From positions 1,455,001 through 1,519,000 of the forward strand of contig JACVVK020000093.1 in the NCBI GenBank assembly GCA_018292915.2: a stretch of DNA of 64,000 bases, read 5' to 3'. The DNA comes from Batillaria attramentaria. Lineage: Eukaryota > Mollusca > Gastropoda > Batillariidae. The position numbers and the translations under genes were made by a program. Under the pieces are notes generated by a model, which saw only the letters and a program-made list of their open reading frames with translations, did no database searches and was not told the DNA's origin. This document shows, piece after piece, positions 9,851 through 21,524 of the stretch; positions within the stretch are counted from its first letter, which is position 1; each line of letters opens with the position of its first letter.

Positions 9851-10329
9851 ACTGTAAGCGTGTCACATTTAGGACTGAAGGCAGATCTTCGTTTGGTTCT
9901 AATGGCCGGAAGTGGTCGGGGGAAATATTGGGAAGGCGATAATCTTGCCCGGTCAAGTTATTCGGGGAGAGGGTGGGGGAGGAGCGATATGCTAATGCTT
10001 ATTGACAATTTTACGACTGAAGATGGTAAAAGAGCAAACAGCTGCAATGATTACGGGGTTCATAAACTTAACGAAGGCCCAAGCTGTTACACTGTATGGA
10101 AGACGTTACTGAACAGGTAGTGTTCATCAGGTCGGCTACCAGAGATAGTAAGTAAGTTGGGGTAGTTTAACGTCCCCGCCACAAGAGCGATCGGAGACGA
10201 CTGACCCTGTTAGGCAGCAGGTTATTGGGGGGAATGACTGAACAGCTACCCTAACTGAACACTCAGTTCAGCTGAACACGATTCAGTCCAGTCAGACTCG
10301 TGCCAGGTCGACCATTTCTTGTGTCCTTG
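9851..10329. other. Unassigned intergenic DNA
   Basis: No supported gene, RNA or repeat family recognised. A short GTTTAACGTCCCCGCCACAAG segment resembles SINE-associated text common in such genomes but was not matched to another copy here. Confidence 0.4.
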
Positions 10330-10500
10330 GGGGAGCCGGGGTGGCCGAATGGTAGAGCGTTGGACTTCTAATGCTCGGGTCGTGAGTTCGTATCCCGGCT
10401 GGGACCAAATATTTGTGCTGGCTTTTTCATCGTTGCCCCGTCTTTGATATCACCCGTATGTGGTGAAAAAGGACGTTAATGCCCTAAACACCCACCCACC
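10330..10500 (+). mobile_element. SINE-A, full length
   Basis: Complete tRNA-Arg-like head (GGCCGAATGGTAGAGCGTTG, GAGTTCGTATCCCGG) and body ending AAACACCCACCCACCC. Confidence 0.9.
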
Positions 10501-11246
10501 CTCTTGTGTCCTTGACTCTGATGGACCAGTTAAACAAACAGATCCATTTATATCGGTACTTCTTACAGTCAAAGGAAGGCCGGCTTGCAGAGACTACATG
10601 ACATCATGTATGTCGCCTCAAACCTGCTTTCGTGAAATGAATTCTTGTTTGTTTGTTTGTTTGTTTGTTTTTACGCCCGCGCCACCTGGGTGACATGATT
10701 CAGTAGAGACCCACATCAAAGGTATAAAAGGAAACCAGATTGCACGGGCCAGTGCTTTTGTTTCGCGCCGGTCACACGTCAATTCTATCCCTGTAATATC
10801 TCTGGGTTTATAGTGTCCTACATCACCTGCTGTTCTCAAACTTGTTCTTTTTTCTTTTATTTTTTTTCTCCCTTCTTTTTTTGCTGATAAACTCTTGGAC
10901 AGGCTGTGTAAGTGGACACACCAGTATTCCAAACAGCGACAGGCCGGCATCAGTCTCGGTCAGCCTTGATGTGTGATCGATGATTGATTCGGCCTAGACC
11001 TGTAACGAAATGAAATCATCGAGTGTGCCAGCTGCAGGATTAGGCCGGGTGTCTGAATGGGCAATTTACATCGTTTAATGCGTTGTCCTGGCCTTTCATG
11101 AGCAAACACGCCTCATCCCTACGATCTGTCTTGGCATTGATTTTGTCGAGAACAAGGCCGGCTAAGGCAGGTGTGCCTGGCCATGCGAAAGGCGAACGCG
11201 TGCGAGTCATGATGTTGGTTTGAGCTTTACGTCCTATAGCATGTCA
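10501..11246. other. Unassigned intergenic DNA with a (TTTG)n run
   Basis: A TTTG run lies at about 10645-10672. The remainder has no supported gene; short frames carry no recognisable motif. Confidence 0.4.
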
Positions 11247-11666
11247 GCCCTTAAAGATCTAAGCTCCCAACAAAAAGCTTTCTTAAGTGTGAAAAAAAAA
11301 TACAGAGTCGACGACCGTGCAAGCACTGTCAACTCTGTAACAGTTGCAGAATTTTCAGCGTCCCTGAAACCCCAACAAAAGCCAAGAGCAGTCTGATTCA
11401 CAACTCAGTTTGCGTTTTGACACTGAGCGAGAAAGATCGTGCAGCACTCAACATCCGCTGAACGCTGTAGCGATACTGATGTCTCGCTCACTGACCAAAA
11501 GCCAAATAATGTCACGGCAAACTCGTGCTCTGGTTTTATAAGGGTCTTCGAAGAAAACTCTGCAACTGTGACAGAGTTGCTTGCATCATGCACAGACGAA
11601 GGAGTCGCAGTTTTAAAAAAACGCAATGTTTGCGGCTTTTTGCTGAGATTGCAGACCTTTAAGGGC
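11247..11666. mobile_element. Foldback element with long inverted arms
   Basis: The ends GCCCTTAAAG and CTTTAAGGGC are exact inverses. Complementarity continues inward with mismatches for about 120 bases per arm (for example AACTCTGTAACAGTTGCAGA against TCTGCAACTGTGACAGAGTT). No transposase. Total about 420 bp. Confidence 0.75.
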
Positions 11667-12187
11667 AAGTTTTTCCTGGCGTATGTCGTCGACTTCTTGG
11701 GTTTGCGAGTGACTTCTTGGGTAGATATGGGCTGTTTTGCTTTGCTGTGGGCATCGTCAGATGTTCTCTGCTAGGGCTCAAGTGCCTGTCTGGGTTGTTT
11801 CTCAACGCCTTGGTCGTTTTCTGTCGTCCTAGTCTTACGCCGTTCGGATCACTGGGGAGTCCTGTTGATGTTTGGTTCAGAACCATTTTGCCAGGTCTGA
11901 TCTGACGATGGCATCGGCTAAGATTCTCATTGGTCTGTCACCAAGGGCTTGGTGTGGCCTGAGGAAGTCTGCTGTCTTCAGTGAGTGTCTGTCAGGTCCC
12001 GCCAGATGGGCCGGAGGCTGGCGGGCAAGCCTGCACAGCCGTTCACGGTGTGACGGATGTCTGGGGGCTGCCTGCACATGTAAATGGGTTACGCTGCTTA
12101 GCGAAGTCCTCCATGTAGGAAGTCCGGCCAAATGCATGTATGCCTGTTGTTCTCTGTGGCCATACTCAGAGCTTAGAATGCTACCGT
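11667..12187. other. Unassigned intergenic DNA
   Basis: Moderately GC-rich, with short frames on both strands but no motif, splice structure or repeat match that I can support. Confidence 0.35.
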
Positions 12188-12190
12188 AGT

Positions 12191-12222
<32 letters not shown>

Positions 12223-12375
12223 TGTGTGTGTGTGTGTGTGTGCCGTGTGTGTGTGTGAGAGAAAGAGAGAGTGTGTGTATGAGACAGAGAGAGTGTGTGT
12301 GAGAGACAGAGAGAGTGAGTATATATATATATGTGTGTGAGATAGAGAGAGAGAGTGAGTGAGTGTATGTGTCTG
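12188..12375. repeat. Compound (GT)n/(GA)n/(TA)n microsatellite
   Basis: Alternating GT, GAGA and TATA blocks. The minus-strand frames here encode only Thr-His and Ser-Leu dipeptide repeats. Confidence 0.9.
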
Positions 12376-12548
12376 AGGCAGAGACATGAGAGCTTCTGCT
12401 GAGATGGATGTGAAACTAATAAAATCAAACCAAGTTCCCACACGCACTCTATGGATTGCGTACCCACCCACCCCCGCAACTGAAACTGAAATAAAATGAA
12501 AACTTTATTTTACAACGGTTTAGGTCAGTCAGTGAAAAGAGACTAACA

Positions 12549-12747
12549 GGGCATAGGCCTGAGACTAACTTGACTAAGCTGAGGCTAAAAGATTTTTCGA
12601 GATTCATAAGTGGAGACTGACAAGTTTCACGGTAATACACGCTGACGGTAGTAGCAACGTAATGAGTTTGAGACTAGAACTACGTCTCAGACTACTCGAA
12701 AAATCTTTTAACCTCAGCTTAGTCAAGTTAGTCTTAGGCTTATGTCC
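12549..12747. mobile_element. Inverted-repeat element with 53-bp arms
   Basis: GACTAACTTGACTAAGCTGA near 12562 and TCAGCTTAGTCAAGTTAGTC near 12714 are exact inverses. The arms extend to about 53 bases with few mismatches around a loop of about 92 bases that holds ACGGTAGTAGCAACGTAATG. Non-coding, MITE-like. Confidence 0.75.
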
Positions 12748-13378
12748 TAGCCTCCCTTCATACATCGGGGGTTTGATGTTTTGTGTAAAGGGCACATTTT
12801 AATTGTGCAATATTTTGCCATGGTGTGAAAGGTGCTTTGTAACTGATATTAGTTGTATTAAAATACATGACGAGCTAGTTTGTCTGCCGGGTATACAAAA
12901 GAAAAAAGACAAACAGTTGACCGGCGTTTGTACATGTATGTATTCTAATTTCTTGAGTTGATGTTTCAATGTTTCAGTAAAGACTTCAGTTTTGCTGTCA
13001 GATTGATTGTCGTGCCTGCTAAGTCTATCATATTTGGCATCTGCACACACACACACACACACACAGCAGTCTGGAGAAATTTCTGTAACATACATGTATT
13101 CATTTCGCAAGCCACGATACTTACATTTTGTGATAGGTATGCTGGGTAACAAAGGTTAAATTTATACAAAAATAAAACCTCTACTGGTTGAACACTTCGT
13201 TAACTGGGTGTGTACTACTAATTAGTGACTTGTACGATACCGTCAGCATATTGATAAAACAGTAGAAAAATAAAACGCCTGCAAGTTACACGGACAAAGC
13301 TTGCCCCACAACTTGCGTACATTAGCGTAAGCTATGTACAGCCATGTGAAAAGAGGAAAATATACGTAATACATGTAT
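12748..13378. other. Unassigned intergenic DNA
   Basis: AT-rich, includes a short (CA)n at 13043-13064. No supported gene. Confidence 0.4.
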
Positions 13379-13650
13379 ATAGAGGTTTGTGAGGGTCTGA
13401 ACTGAAAGATTTGTAACTGGCTCGGTGATATCACCCACCAAAGACTTAACAACTTGCAACTGACGCTTTAAGTGGCAATCTTCCTTCTTCTTTTTTTCTT
13501 CAATAAAGGATTGGACTGAGAAGATTGCTTAAGTGAAAAGTGACAAATTCAGGTAATGATGTACAAGTATATATAAAGAGGCTCATGATGGTCTGAATTT
13601 CATAAAATTTCTAACTGGCTTGGTGATATAACCCACCAAAAACTTAACTT
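13379..13650. repeat. Pair of diverged direct repeats, about 198 bp apart
   Basis: GAGG-TTGTGAGGGTCTGAA...GTAACTGGCTCGGTGATATCACCCACCAAAGACTTAAC (13381-13450) recurs with changes at 13579-13648. Confidence 0.65.
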
Positions 13651-14785
13651 GTAATTAAAGCGATGAACAGTGTTCTTTTCACTACAGTCACTACAAGATG
13701 TGGCTGGACAGTTTACATGACTCTTCACTTAATATGCTGGAGCAGGCTAACACCACAGGAAGAGGTTAACTGCTCAAAACACCCAATTTCTGACACTGAA
13801 CTACCCTTGCCCTGCTCCGGGTGCACGCCCCCCCCCCCCCCCCCCCCCCGCAAAAAGAAGCCACTAATAATTGTGAAACCACCAATAATTGTGTAGTTGG
13901 TCAGGAGGGTGAATTGCTATTGCAGACAATGATAATGCTGACCGTGAAATCTGGGTACTGCAGAATGTCTTCCCCCCCCCCCCCCCAAAAAAAAAACCAA
14001 ACAAACAAAAAAACAACACAAACAGCATTCTCCTGAGTAGTTTGACTCGACCTGTTTTGCCACCACATACATGTACCAGTACATGGGTGTCAGTTTCTCA
14101 CCTGATGGACTTCTGCTGAAATCAGCATGCAGTCTGCTTCTGCTGGTTAGCTGATGCTAGAAATTTGTCCCACAAAGACACCAAAGCCTCTCCGCACAAA
14201 AAAAAAAAAAAAAAATCTGATCGCCAGCAAAAATCATTATGGTGTAACACAGGCAATTTTACACAGTGTGTACATGACAAAAAGGAGATAACACGAATGT
14301 GACATTCACGGGTGTACCGCCAGTTCGAAATTCAATGTTCAACCAGCACTGCTTAAGTATTCCAACAAAGGCATTGAACTTAAAAAGTTTTGAATAATGC
14401 ATGGATCCGTGGAAAAATAAAAAGAATAAAGTGAAAACTAAGTACATACAACGCAATGTAACATACAGACAGGGCAGTTTCTACAAATCGGATGTCACAT
14501 ACTATGATACACCATGATCACTACCCAATCAACACAGCACTGGAAGTTTCCATTTCCAGTGCAAAACAACTTGCACAACATCATAAACCACCATTGCTTC
14601 CATCCTTTGCCTTCCACCGCTGTAGGTAAAAACTTAAAAGACAAGTAATCAGTAACCTCTATTAGAAAGGGTGATGCAGTCACAATGATAAAGTGAAGCG
14701 CAGGATGGAGGGGGGGGGACTTCATTTCCGAGTAGGACGTAACAGACTGATTCATCTACTGATGTCTGATTAGTTTCTTAAAAAA
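13651..14785. other. Unassigned intergenic DNA with poly-C and poly-A runs
   Basis: Homopolymer C runs at about 13828-13849 and 13973-13986, and a poly-A run at about 14198-14216. No coding frame stands out. Confidence 0.4.
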
Positions 14786-15296
14786 GGGCAGGCACATGCC
14801 CCACCATTTCTGTGCCACAATGGACAAAGTTCAGGACAAATAACCGGTACTTTACGTCAGCCAGGAAAAAAGGGCAGACACATGCCCCACCATTTCTGTG
14901 CCACAATGGACAAAGTTCAGGACAAATAACCGGTACTTTACGTCAGCCAGGAAAAAAGGCAGACACATGCCCCACCATTTCTGTGCCACAATGGACAAAG
15001 TTCAGGACAAATAACCGGTACTTTACGTCAGCCAGGAAAAAAGGCAGACACATGCCCCACCATTTCTGTGCCACAATGGACAAAGTTCAGGACAAATAAC
15101 CGGTACTTTACGTCAGCCAGGAAAAAAAAAAGGGCAGACACATGCCCCACCATTTCTGTGCCACAATGGACAAAGTTCAGGACAAATGTCCGGTACTTTA
15201 TGTCAGCCAGGAAAAAAGGGCAGACACATGCCCCACCATTTCTGTGCCACAATGGACAAAGTTCAAGACAAATGTCCGGTACTTTACATCAGCCAG
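14786..15296. repeat. Minisatellite, 85-90 bp unit, six copies
   Basis: Units begin at about 14786, 14872, 14958, 15043, 15132 and 15218. Each holds CACATGCCCCACCATTTCTG, AATGGACAAAGTTCAGGACA, CGGTACTTTACGTCAGCCAG and a variable A run. The last two copies share the variant AAATGTCCGGTAC. The open frames on both strands are periodic by-products. Confidence 0.95.
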
Positions 15297-15547
15297 CACA
15301 TTACAGTTCCCACCAAAATGAAGCCGTGGGGGTAGGACACGTTCCTGGAAAAACATGTTCAAAATACATATGTATGTACAATCTCCCATCATGTTGCCGT
15401 TGCCTTGAATGACCGTGTTATCCATAAAAGTATTTAAAAAAGGACTTGGTCTGAATTATGTAAACAGACACTATGCTGTGTGCTCAAACGGAACACCATC
15501 TGAAAAAAATAAGTACAATATACTTCTTACTGTTAAATACAGCATCT
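15297..15547. other. Unassigned intergenic DNA
   Basis: No supported feature between the minisatellite and the next SINE. Confidence 0.4.
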
Positions 15548-15743
15548 GCACCAGAGCAAGGGGAGCCGGGGTGGCCGAATGGTAGAGCGTTGGACTTCTG
15601 ATGCTCGGGTCGTGAGTTCGTATCCCCGCTGGGGCCAAATATTTGTGCTGGCTTTTTCATCGTTGCCACGTCTTTGATATCGCCCGTATGTGGTGGAAAA
15701 GGACGTTAAACCCCCAGACGTTCGTTTTTTGCACCAGAGCAAG
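15548..15743 (+). mobile_element. SINE-A, full length, with 13-bp target duplication
   Basis: The 13-bp direct repeat GCACCAGAGCAAG lies at 15548-15560 and 15731-15743. Between them is a complete SINE-A with tRNA-like head and a short T-rich tail (TTCGTTTTTT). The perfect duplication marks a recent retroposition. Confidence 0.93.
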
Positions 15744-15753
15744 AAATGCAGAT

Positions 15754-15759
15754 TTTATT
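15754..15759 (-). terminator. Candidate poly(A) signal AATAAA
   Basis: The minus strand reads AATAAA here, about 1.1 kb past the stop of the minus-strand gene. Only the hexamer supports it, and nearby A-rich DNA makes a chance match likely. Confidence 0.2.
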
Positions 15760-16371
15760 TAAAAAAAAAAAAAACAAAAAAAAAAAAAACCACCAAAAAC
15801 CAACTAAAAAATTTGTATTTTTCTAAATTTAGCTCTTAAAATCTGATGCTGGATTAGGTCAGATGACAACCTTCCCCTTGCTCTTTGTGTGATGCATGTT
15901 TCAGTATTTTCACATTCTCTGCACATTCATGGCATGTTATTGAAGATTGTCTGCAGTGATCAGTACTGATGGTGAGCAGAAAGGGAACAACATGAAACTG
16001 TCTGGGGTCTTGTTACAGACTTCTCACAAAGACATTTAGAAAGACTTGAATACAGAGACAAATCTGTTACACTCACATTGTAGCAGAGACGTCTTCACAA
16101 ACACACCTATCAACAATAACAACAGCAACCCAGTTGATGGGTCCAAAGATGTCAGGAAAAGAACATGAATTTTCTGATCACCTGACTGGCCAATGTCAAC
16201 AAAAACAAATTGTGTTCCCAAAACACGTCTCTTCAAATTATGCGCAGGCAAACAGCCTGCATACAAAACGTCATTACAGTCAAATCGACCTCTTTATGGT
16301 AGAAACCATAAACTGACAAAAATCACATGGCAGGTGCTGAACAGCCTAGTTTCTTTCCCTTGCTAACAGAT

Positions 16372-16435
16372 CTGGTTCAGGCTGGGGAATTGCTGAGGGA
16401 AAAAAAGACTGAAACCTAAGCTGAGCCTAAGCAAG
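16372..16435. mobile_element. MITE-B, truncated end
   Basis: CAGGCTGGGGAATTGCTGAG and GACTGAAACCTAAGCTGAG-like text match, in reverse, the right end of the MITE-B copies at 34916-35275 and 37733-38104. The other end is missing. Confidence 0.75.
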
Positions 16436-16874
16436 CTCAAGCTCACAGGATCAATTCCAACCATGGGCACCCTTTGGCAAAATAGAAAAGGTCTCACAAC
16501 AGGTTATCATAGCAACGGACTATCTGCCTAAAGTTCAAGCAATGAAAGACAGAAACCCTCTCGCAGTTTAAAAGTATTTAAAAAGATACCAAATGTGTGA
16601 GGGATTCTGCCGTTTCTTTCTCAAAGGAGAGCAGGTGTCACCAAAAACATTTGCGTTTTTCTTTTAGCATGCAAATCGGTTAAAAGAATGTAGATTTTTT
16701 TCTTAAAAAATCAAAAACAGGGAAAGAAACAAGACCAGAGATAACCTAACACCTGACAATTGCTTCATGCTCACACTTCCTCACATCTAAATTTCTTCTT
16801 CTTCTTTTGCCACCCACTGGTCATTCACGCGTTGAACACAGCCCTTGGTTTCTTCACAGGAGAACAACACTAAT

Positions 16875-17033
16875 TTACAAAGATTCGCTGAAGATGCGCT
16901 GGCAGTAATCGGGGAGGTACTGAATGGCCTTGCTCCTGAGTTTCACATTCTGTCCGTTCTCACGCACGATTGGAAGCTGGAAGGACAGCTGGTCCAACTG
17001 AACTGGATCATTTACTTGCAGAAAGCTGTGAAC
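16875..17033 (-). CDS. Minus-strand gene, last exon
   Basis: Acceptor TTTGCAG, 52 codons and TAA. Encodes VHSFLQVNDPVQLDQLSFQL onward, ending CQRIFSESL. Codon-like composition and an exact phase join with the previous exon support it. Confidence 0.7.
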   Translation of the reverse strand, partial: VHSFLQVNDPVQLDQLSFQLPIVRENGQNVKLRSKAIQYLPDYCQRIFSESL

Positions 17034-20000
17034 CTGCAAAGGGCAAGTCTATGGTAAAGCATTGAGAATCGACTGGGTACAGAAATAAGAAACATTCATA
17101 CTGAGATGCTGACGTAAAAAAAGACACACAAAAAAAAGAAAAAGACAAAGGATCAGTTTAAACAGGTCACAAACAGTTGAAACCGTCTAACATAGAGACT
17201 AGCTGAGCGAAGCATTACACATAATCCAAGACTAAAAGCTATAAAGTCATGAAGATAGGCTGCTTACAGGGACTAATGCTACCAGTAACAGCGTCTGTAA
17301 TGCTGGCACTGAGCCAACAGAAGTGTACTCAATGACGCTGGGACCACCCTGAGCTGGAGTCATAGAATTTGAACGCTCAACCGCTCACACAAACTTGTAT
17401 CACATTAAGAGCTGTACTAATCATCAGATTGAGTACTTCGAGTGTACGCGCACACTCATAAGTGAAAGCACTGAAACTGTTCCAAAACATAAGTTGGCCT
17501 AGCAAAGACGGAGTTAACCAAGTCAAAACCTGAAACAGGGGTCAAATTTGGTCTGTAAAGTTTAATGCAGAGTGCAAAGCAAGCATCTTTCTGGGGAAAG
17601 TAGAAAATTGTGCAAGTGAAAAGCATGTCACTGTTAGCATTCTCTTACGTACCTTTCGCTCACCAACCACTTTGAAGAGCTCAATGGGGAAGCCATCTTT
17701 TGTTCTGGCACCCATCACAAATTCTGCTTCCCTCTTCCATGCCTGCAGGAACTCTTCCGTTGACTTGCCTGGAAAACGATAAGTAACTTTTGTCAACATG
17801 ACACGACAGGTTGTTTGAACAAAACTGTCATCCTAAGGTGCTTAAAAAAATTTAATGTTGCCACTATGAGAGTGTTGGAGACAGCACAATAGTGCAGGCT
17901 GCGTGGATAGGGACATCTGACAACTACCCTCTACTGCCTTAACTCCTACCAGTTCACTTCCCATAATATCCGACTCTGAAGTCGGACAATTCATCCCCAG
18001 TCCCCGACAAAGAAATTACTGCATAAATTCTTGAAGCTCACTGTTCAGCTGCACTAAGTCTAAAGTAAAAAAAAATGCTCATACTATAGAAGACCAGCAA
18101 AACCATTAGTTTGAGTAAAAATGACAAAACATGAGCCTAGAATGTTGAGGGGTGGTATTTTGTCTGAAATGGCTGAACTGGTAAGAGTTAAACCGATCAC
18201 ATAGGCTTAACTGACTCTCTTATGACCAGTAATCATCTGCAGTTTTTTTTTTTTTTTTTAAACTATCATTCCTTTCAAAACCTCTCCCTAAGCGCCGTGA
18301 GCACTCAGTTAGGGTGGAGCCGTGCGCTATATCAAGTCTCCATCATCATCATCATCTTTTCCCTCGTCCTGCCTGCGGTGGAAAAGAACGTTACTCACAA
18401 CCAACCAAAGCACTCAGCAAGCAAAGACATAAAATCAAATTTGAGGCAAACCTGTGTGTTCCAAATCAAAACTCCACCAGTACAAGTTCTCTTTGGGCAG
18501 GGGTCGAGGTGGCGCAGTGATCAACCCCATATCAACACCAAGGTTCTGGGCAAAGTTCTCGTAGCCGATGATCGGGCAGCACGTCACCTCGAGACTTCCA
18601 AGGCGGGCCAAGCCGCCGATGGTACGTTCAAACCCGAGGACATTGTTGACTTGGATGACTGGGCAAACAAATATGATTCTGTGTACATGATAGATTCAAG
18701 AGACAGGTCCAGTAGGCTCCCACTGGGAAAAAGACAAAATGCCACATTCTGATCATGTCCTGGAATTTCAGGAGTAATTACATTCTGATGATAATGAAGG
18801 ATGACATACATGTACTGTATTCTACACTTCTCTGCACTATTCCCAAAATGGGAGCAACACGAAAATTCCATGACGCATGCGCCAGCAGTTCAACTACAAA
18901 GAAAATATCAGTATCAGGTTAACAACCTATTTAAGTGGCTAGACCTGCATGCTGCTGTAAGTTGTAACAGAATAATTTTTATAATAGCAATACACATGTG
19001 ACTGGCCCCAGATGAAGTAACTGCTCAGGAGCCAACATGACAAGTGTGATAATTCTGCAAATGCCATTAATCAAGTTGGAATTTTTTAGGAAGGAAAAAA
19101 AAAATCAAAATGGTAATTAATCGTAACCCAGTTCCATTATTATTATATATATCCTTACTCATAAATTGATAAAGCACACCTAAGTTGTTCTTTTACAAAC
19201 CTGTATTTTACCTCTTATTTGTTTTTAGCGATAGCGTATAGCATCAGGCCATTAAATCCACCACCAATCTGTCTAGAAGCAGCCTGTGACCATATCACAC
19301 TCATAGTGCTGGTCTGCTGATGTTCTGGCAATAACAGCTGAGAGCAGATCGATCTATGATTGTATCCAACAGATTCTGATTCAGTAACACACATACACAC
19401 ACATGTATACACATGTATACATGTAATTATTGTATGCAAGTACTGGGCCACAGTCTATGCCTCTTACCCACCATCAAAGTGCTGTAACAGCCGGTTACCC
19501 CGTTCACTTGCAATGCCCTACCCTCAAGCCATACTTACAAGCCTCCCCACCCAATCCCTCACCAACTTCAAGTAACTGCATCTGCTTCTGTGTTCATTTT
19601 GAGACCCCCTCCTCCTTCAAAACTAAGAATGATTTTTTTTTTTTTTGGGGGGGGGGGGGGGGAGTACAGGCAGGGATCGATCTTCTCGCGCGCCGTGCGA
19701 CTATGTCTCATATTTTGATAAAATGTCGCATAGAAATTTGCAAAATGCCTCATATGTCGCACGAACATGACATCACAAGCGCACTTGACAACGTGAAGCA
19801 GAGATGCGCTGTCTGTGTCAGTCATAGAGTCTGTTACACTAATCTAATTTTAGTGATGAGGCTTACTTATCCCGCTCGCCGCGCGCGCTGCCAGGAACTC
19901 TCGCTCGAAAGAGTTGCAAAAAATATTGGCGCGTTATCAGTTTTCTCAGTTCTGCGATCGAGAGGTCCTTTTCCTGAACGTCACTGCACTTAGGAACAGG

Positions 20001-21524
20001 CTCTCGGCACAGACATGTGACAGAGTGATGCGGGTGAACTTGATTGTCTCATAGAAAATAAAAATGTCTCATAAAAATGACTGGTCAAGGACTGAAGGAG
20101 ACAATGTCTCATTGGCATATTTGAGTAAATCCATCCCTGTACAGGAAAACATTTAATTATACCACGCACTATGACATGTACCTCATAAAAAAGAAATATA
20201 TATTCATAATCAAAATATATATTTATAAAAAGCATGGATACAACTGTAATAACAAAAAGAATACAAACTAGAAAAAAATACTCTAATGAATGATGAATGA
20301 TAGTTGATACACAGAACATACATAGATAAGATTTAGAAATATACATAAAATATGGGAAAAAAGTTGAAAAAAGTGGGTGTGGAAGGTACTGAGACTGAGT
20401 CAACTGTTTTGAAACAAATTACAAACACTCCTTTCTTGCAACTAAAGGTAAATTAGGTGTCTACGGAAGCATGGACGTTTGGACTGGAAATCAAATGACT
20501 TGAGAGAATGACGTTACGATTAAATGTACTGGTACACTTGTGTGGAACAGTGGGAATATGCAGGGACTGGGCATGAACATGGCTTGTACGTGTAGCTGAA
20601 ATTCACAGGACTACCAAGGGCCAGTTTGTTTGGTACACGTACTTACTTGGGTACAATTTTACTTTTTAGTATTTTCACCAGCATGTTCTCTTCTTATTTT
20701 ATTGTATCCCCCTGCTGTTGATTCACGAAGTCGGAACCACCATTTAAAAAAAAAAACCAAACTGTTCTCTTGATACAGGCAAGAGGAAAAAATTTCAGTA
20801 GAAAAAAGAACTACCAAATCAAAATGGCCCCTATAGAAACTATTGTTGTCAGGGTCTTTGGAGTTACTCTGGAATGGTCTTCAAAACAAAATCTTACCAG
20901 ATATTATTTTGGATTCCCCTGTAACCTATGGAAAAAAGGAATAATAAATAAATACATAAAAGAGAGAAAACAAATAATTTAATAGCTGAATACAAACACA
21001 TGAATAATGAATAAGTCAAAATACTTATAAACAAATTCTTAAAATAAAGAGACATGAGTATGTCAACAAACAATATCAAGAAATATAATGCACGATAAAA
21101 TAAAATATAATTATTGTGTGGGGGTCTTCCGAGTTAGTTTGCCCTGCTGATTGCTAACATTCTAGTCTTTTCAGTACCAAACACAAAAATCAAGCCAACA
21201 GCTGTCTAGTAGAATTAAAGTGGTCACTTCTTAGATAAAACACAGTGCATAGTGTTTTGTACAGTTTTCCTTCTCAATTTCACGTTAGCATCTGCACACG
21301 CTGCGCCACTGTTGAGCAAAGTTTTTTTGTTTTGTTTTTTTAGTTGTGGAGGATCTCCTGTCATTTTCCAACCTCCTTACCTTGAATTTGTAAATTACGT
21401 GAGTTGCGGTAGAGTAATCTTCAAGGAGGCCATTTATCTTTTGCAGCAAACGTGGAAGATCAATGCCTTCCTTATTTGGGATGATAGACACCGTCACAAA
21501 GAAGAATTTTGGTGCAGAACTCAT
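16875..21524 (-). CDS. Unrecognised conserved-looking protein, minus strand (at least four exons)
   Basis: Read 5' to 3' on the minus strand: 21524-21381, (gap), 18658-18452, 17768-17653, 17033-16875. Phases fit for the last three exons (1, 0, stop). At least one exon with phase 0 to 1 must lie between 21381 and 18658. The predicted product is short (about 174 residues from these exons). It has no signal peptide or membrane segment; the last exons are charged, with LPIVRENGQNVKLRSKAI near the C-terminus. I do not recognise the family and assign no function. It is divergent to UNC79. Confidence 0.6.
17265..17520 (-). repeat. Dispersed repeat R1, copy 2
   Basis: The reverse complement matches 26850-27065 (GCTTATGTTTTGGAACAGTTTC-type text, TGTGTGAGCGGTTGA). 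It lies in the last intron of the minus-strand gene. Confidence 0.65.
17653..17768 (-). CDS. Minus-strand gene, penultimate exon
   Basis: Acceptor TTTTCCAG, donor AAAG|GTACGT, 116 nt, starting in phase 1 and ending in phase 0. Encodes KSTEEFLQAWKREAEFVMGA and then GFPIELFKVVGERK. Confidence 0.72.
18272..18353 (+). repeat. Short interspersed fragment (GAGCACTCAGTTAGGGTGGA)
   Basis: CCTAAGCGCCGTGAGCACTC...GGTGGAGCCGTGCGCTATA...AAGTCTCCATCATC matches 62260-62320 closely, including the trailing (ATC)n. Probably the 3' part of a SINE. Confidence 0.7.
18452..18658 (-). CDS. Minus-strand gene, internal exon
   Basis: Acceptor TTTGCCCAG, donor ACAG|GTTTGC, 207 nt. Encodes IQVNNVLGFERTIGGLARLG, then CCPIIGYENFAQNLGVDMGL and PPRPLPKENLYWW. 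It joins the next exon in frame through a split Gly codon. Confidence 0.7.
19215..19342 (-). other. Possible extra exon of the minus-strand gene
   Basis: An acceptor-like CTCTCAG precedes an open frame (LLLPEHQQTSTMSVIWSQAA...) that ends in TAA. If a weak internal donor at ATTG|GTGGTG is used, it would connect exon 1 (phase 0) to the 18658 exon (phase 1). Evidence is weak. Confidence 0.25.
19671..20139 (-). mobile_element. MITE-A copy 1, 6-bp target duplication
   Basis: Ends CAGGGATCGAT...ATCCATCCCTG form imperfect terminal inverted repeats. The flanks carry the perfect duplication TACAGG (19665-19670 and 20140-20145). The interior is non-coding, rich in TGTCTCAT/ATGAGACA motifs and GC-rich mid-segments (CTCGCCGCGCGCGCTGCCAG). 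Confidence 0.92.
20150..21380. other. AT-rich intron of the minus-strand gene
   Basis: No repeat copy recognised. The missing exon(s) of the minus-strand gene may be here or between 18660 and 19670, but I could not identify one. Confidence 0.4.
21381..21524 (-). CDS. Minus-strand gene, first coding exon
   Basis: ATG at 21524, 48 codons to donor TTCAAG|GTAAGG (phase 0). Encodes MSSAPKFFFVTVSIIPNKEG then DLPRLLQKINGLLEDYSTAT. Its position facing UNC79 fits a first exon. Confidence 0.65.

Larger units (their letters stand above)
15744..16874 (-). other. Probable 3'UTR or 3' flank of the minus-strand gene
   Basis: Follows the minus-strand stop codon. It includes an A-rich stretch, one truncated MITE-B end (16372-16435) and no other supported feature. 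Confidence 0.4.

Noticed and set aside
9545..10120. A 191-codon frame of hydrophobic residues
   Set aside because: Pure Phe/Val/Gly/Cys composition from the G/T tract.
14786..15296. Evenly spaced repeats that could suggest a CRISPR-like array
   Set aside because: The units are head-to-tail minisatellite copies with no variable spacers, in an animal genome.
18222..18752. A 176-codon plus-strand frame with plausible residues (ADGTFKPEDIVDLDDWANKY)
   Set aside because: It is antisense to the minus-strand exon 18452-18658, which has good splice sites and joins the next exon in phase; the plus frame also crosses a poly-T run and a SINE fragment.
19672..19990. Frames across MITE-A that give similar peptides at three places (HEHDITSALDN, RARCQELSLERV)
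   Set aside because: The similarity comes from the three copies being one transposable element; frames differ in length and orientation and have no domain.
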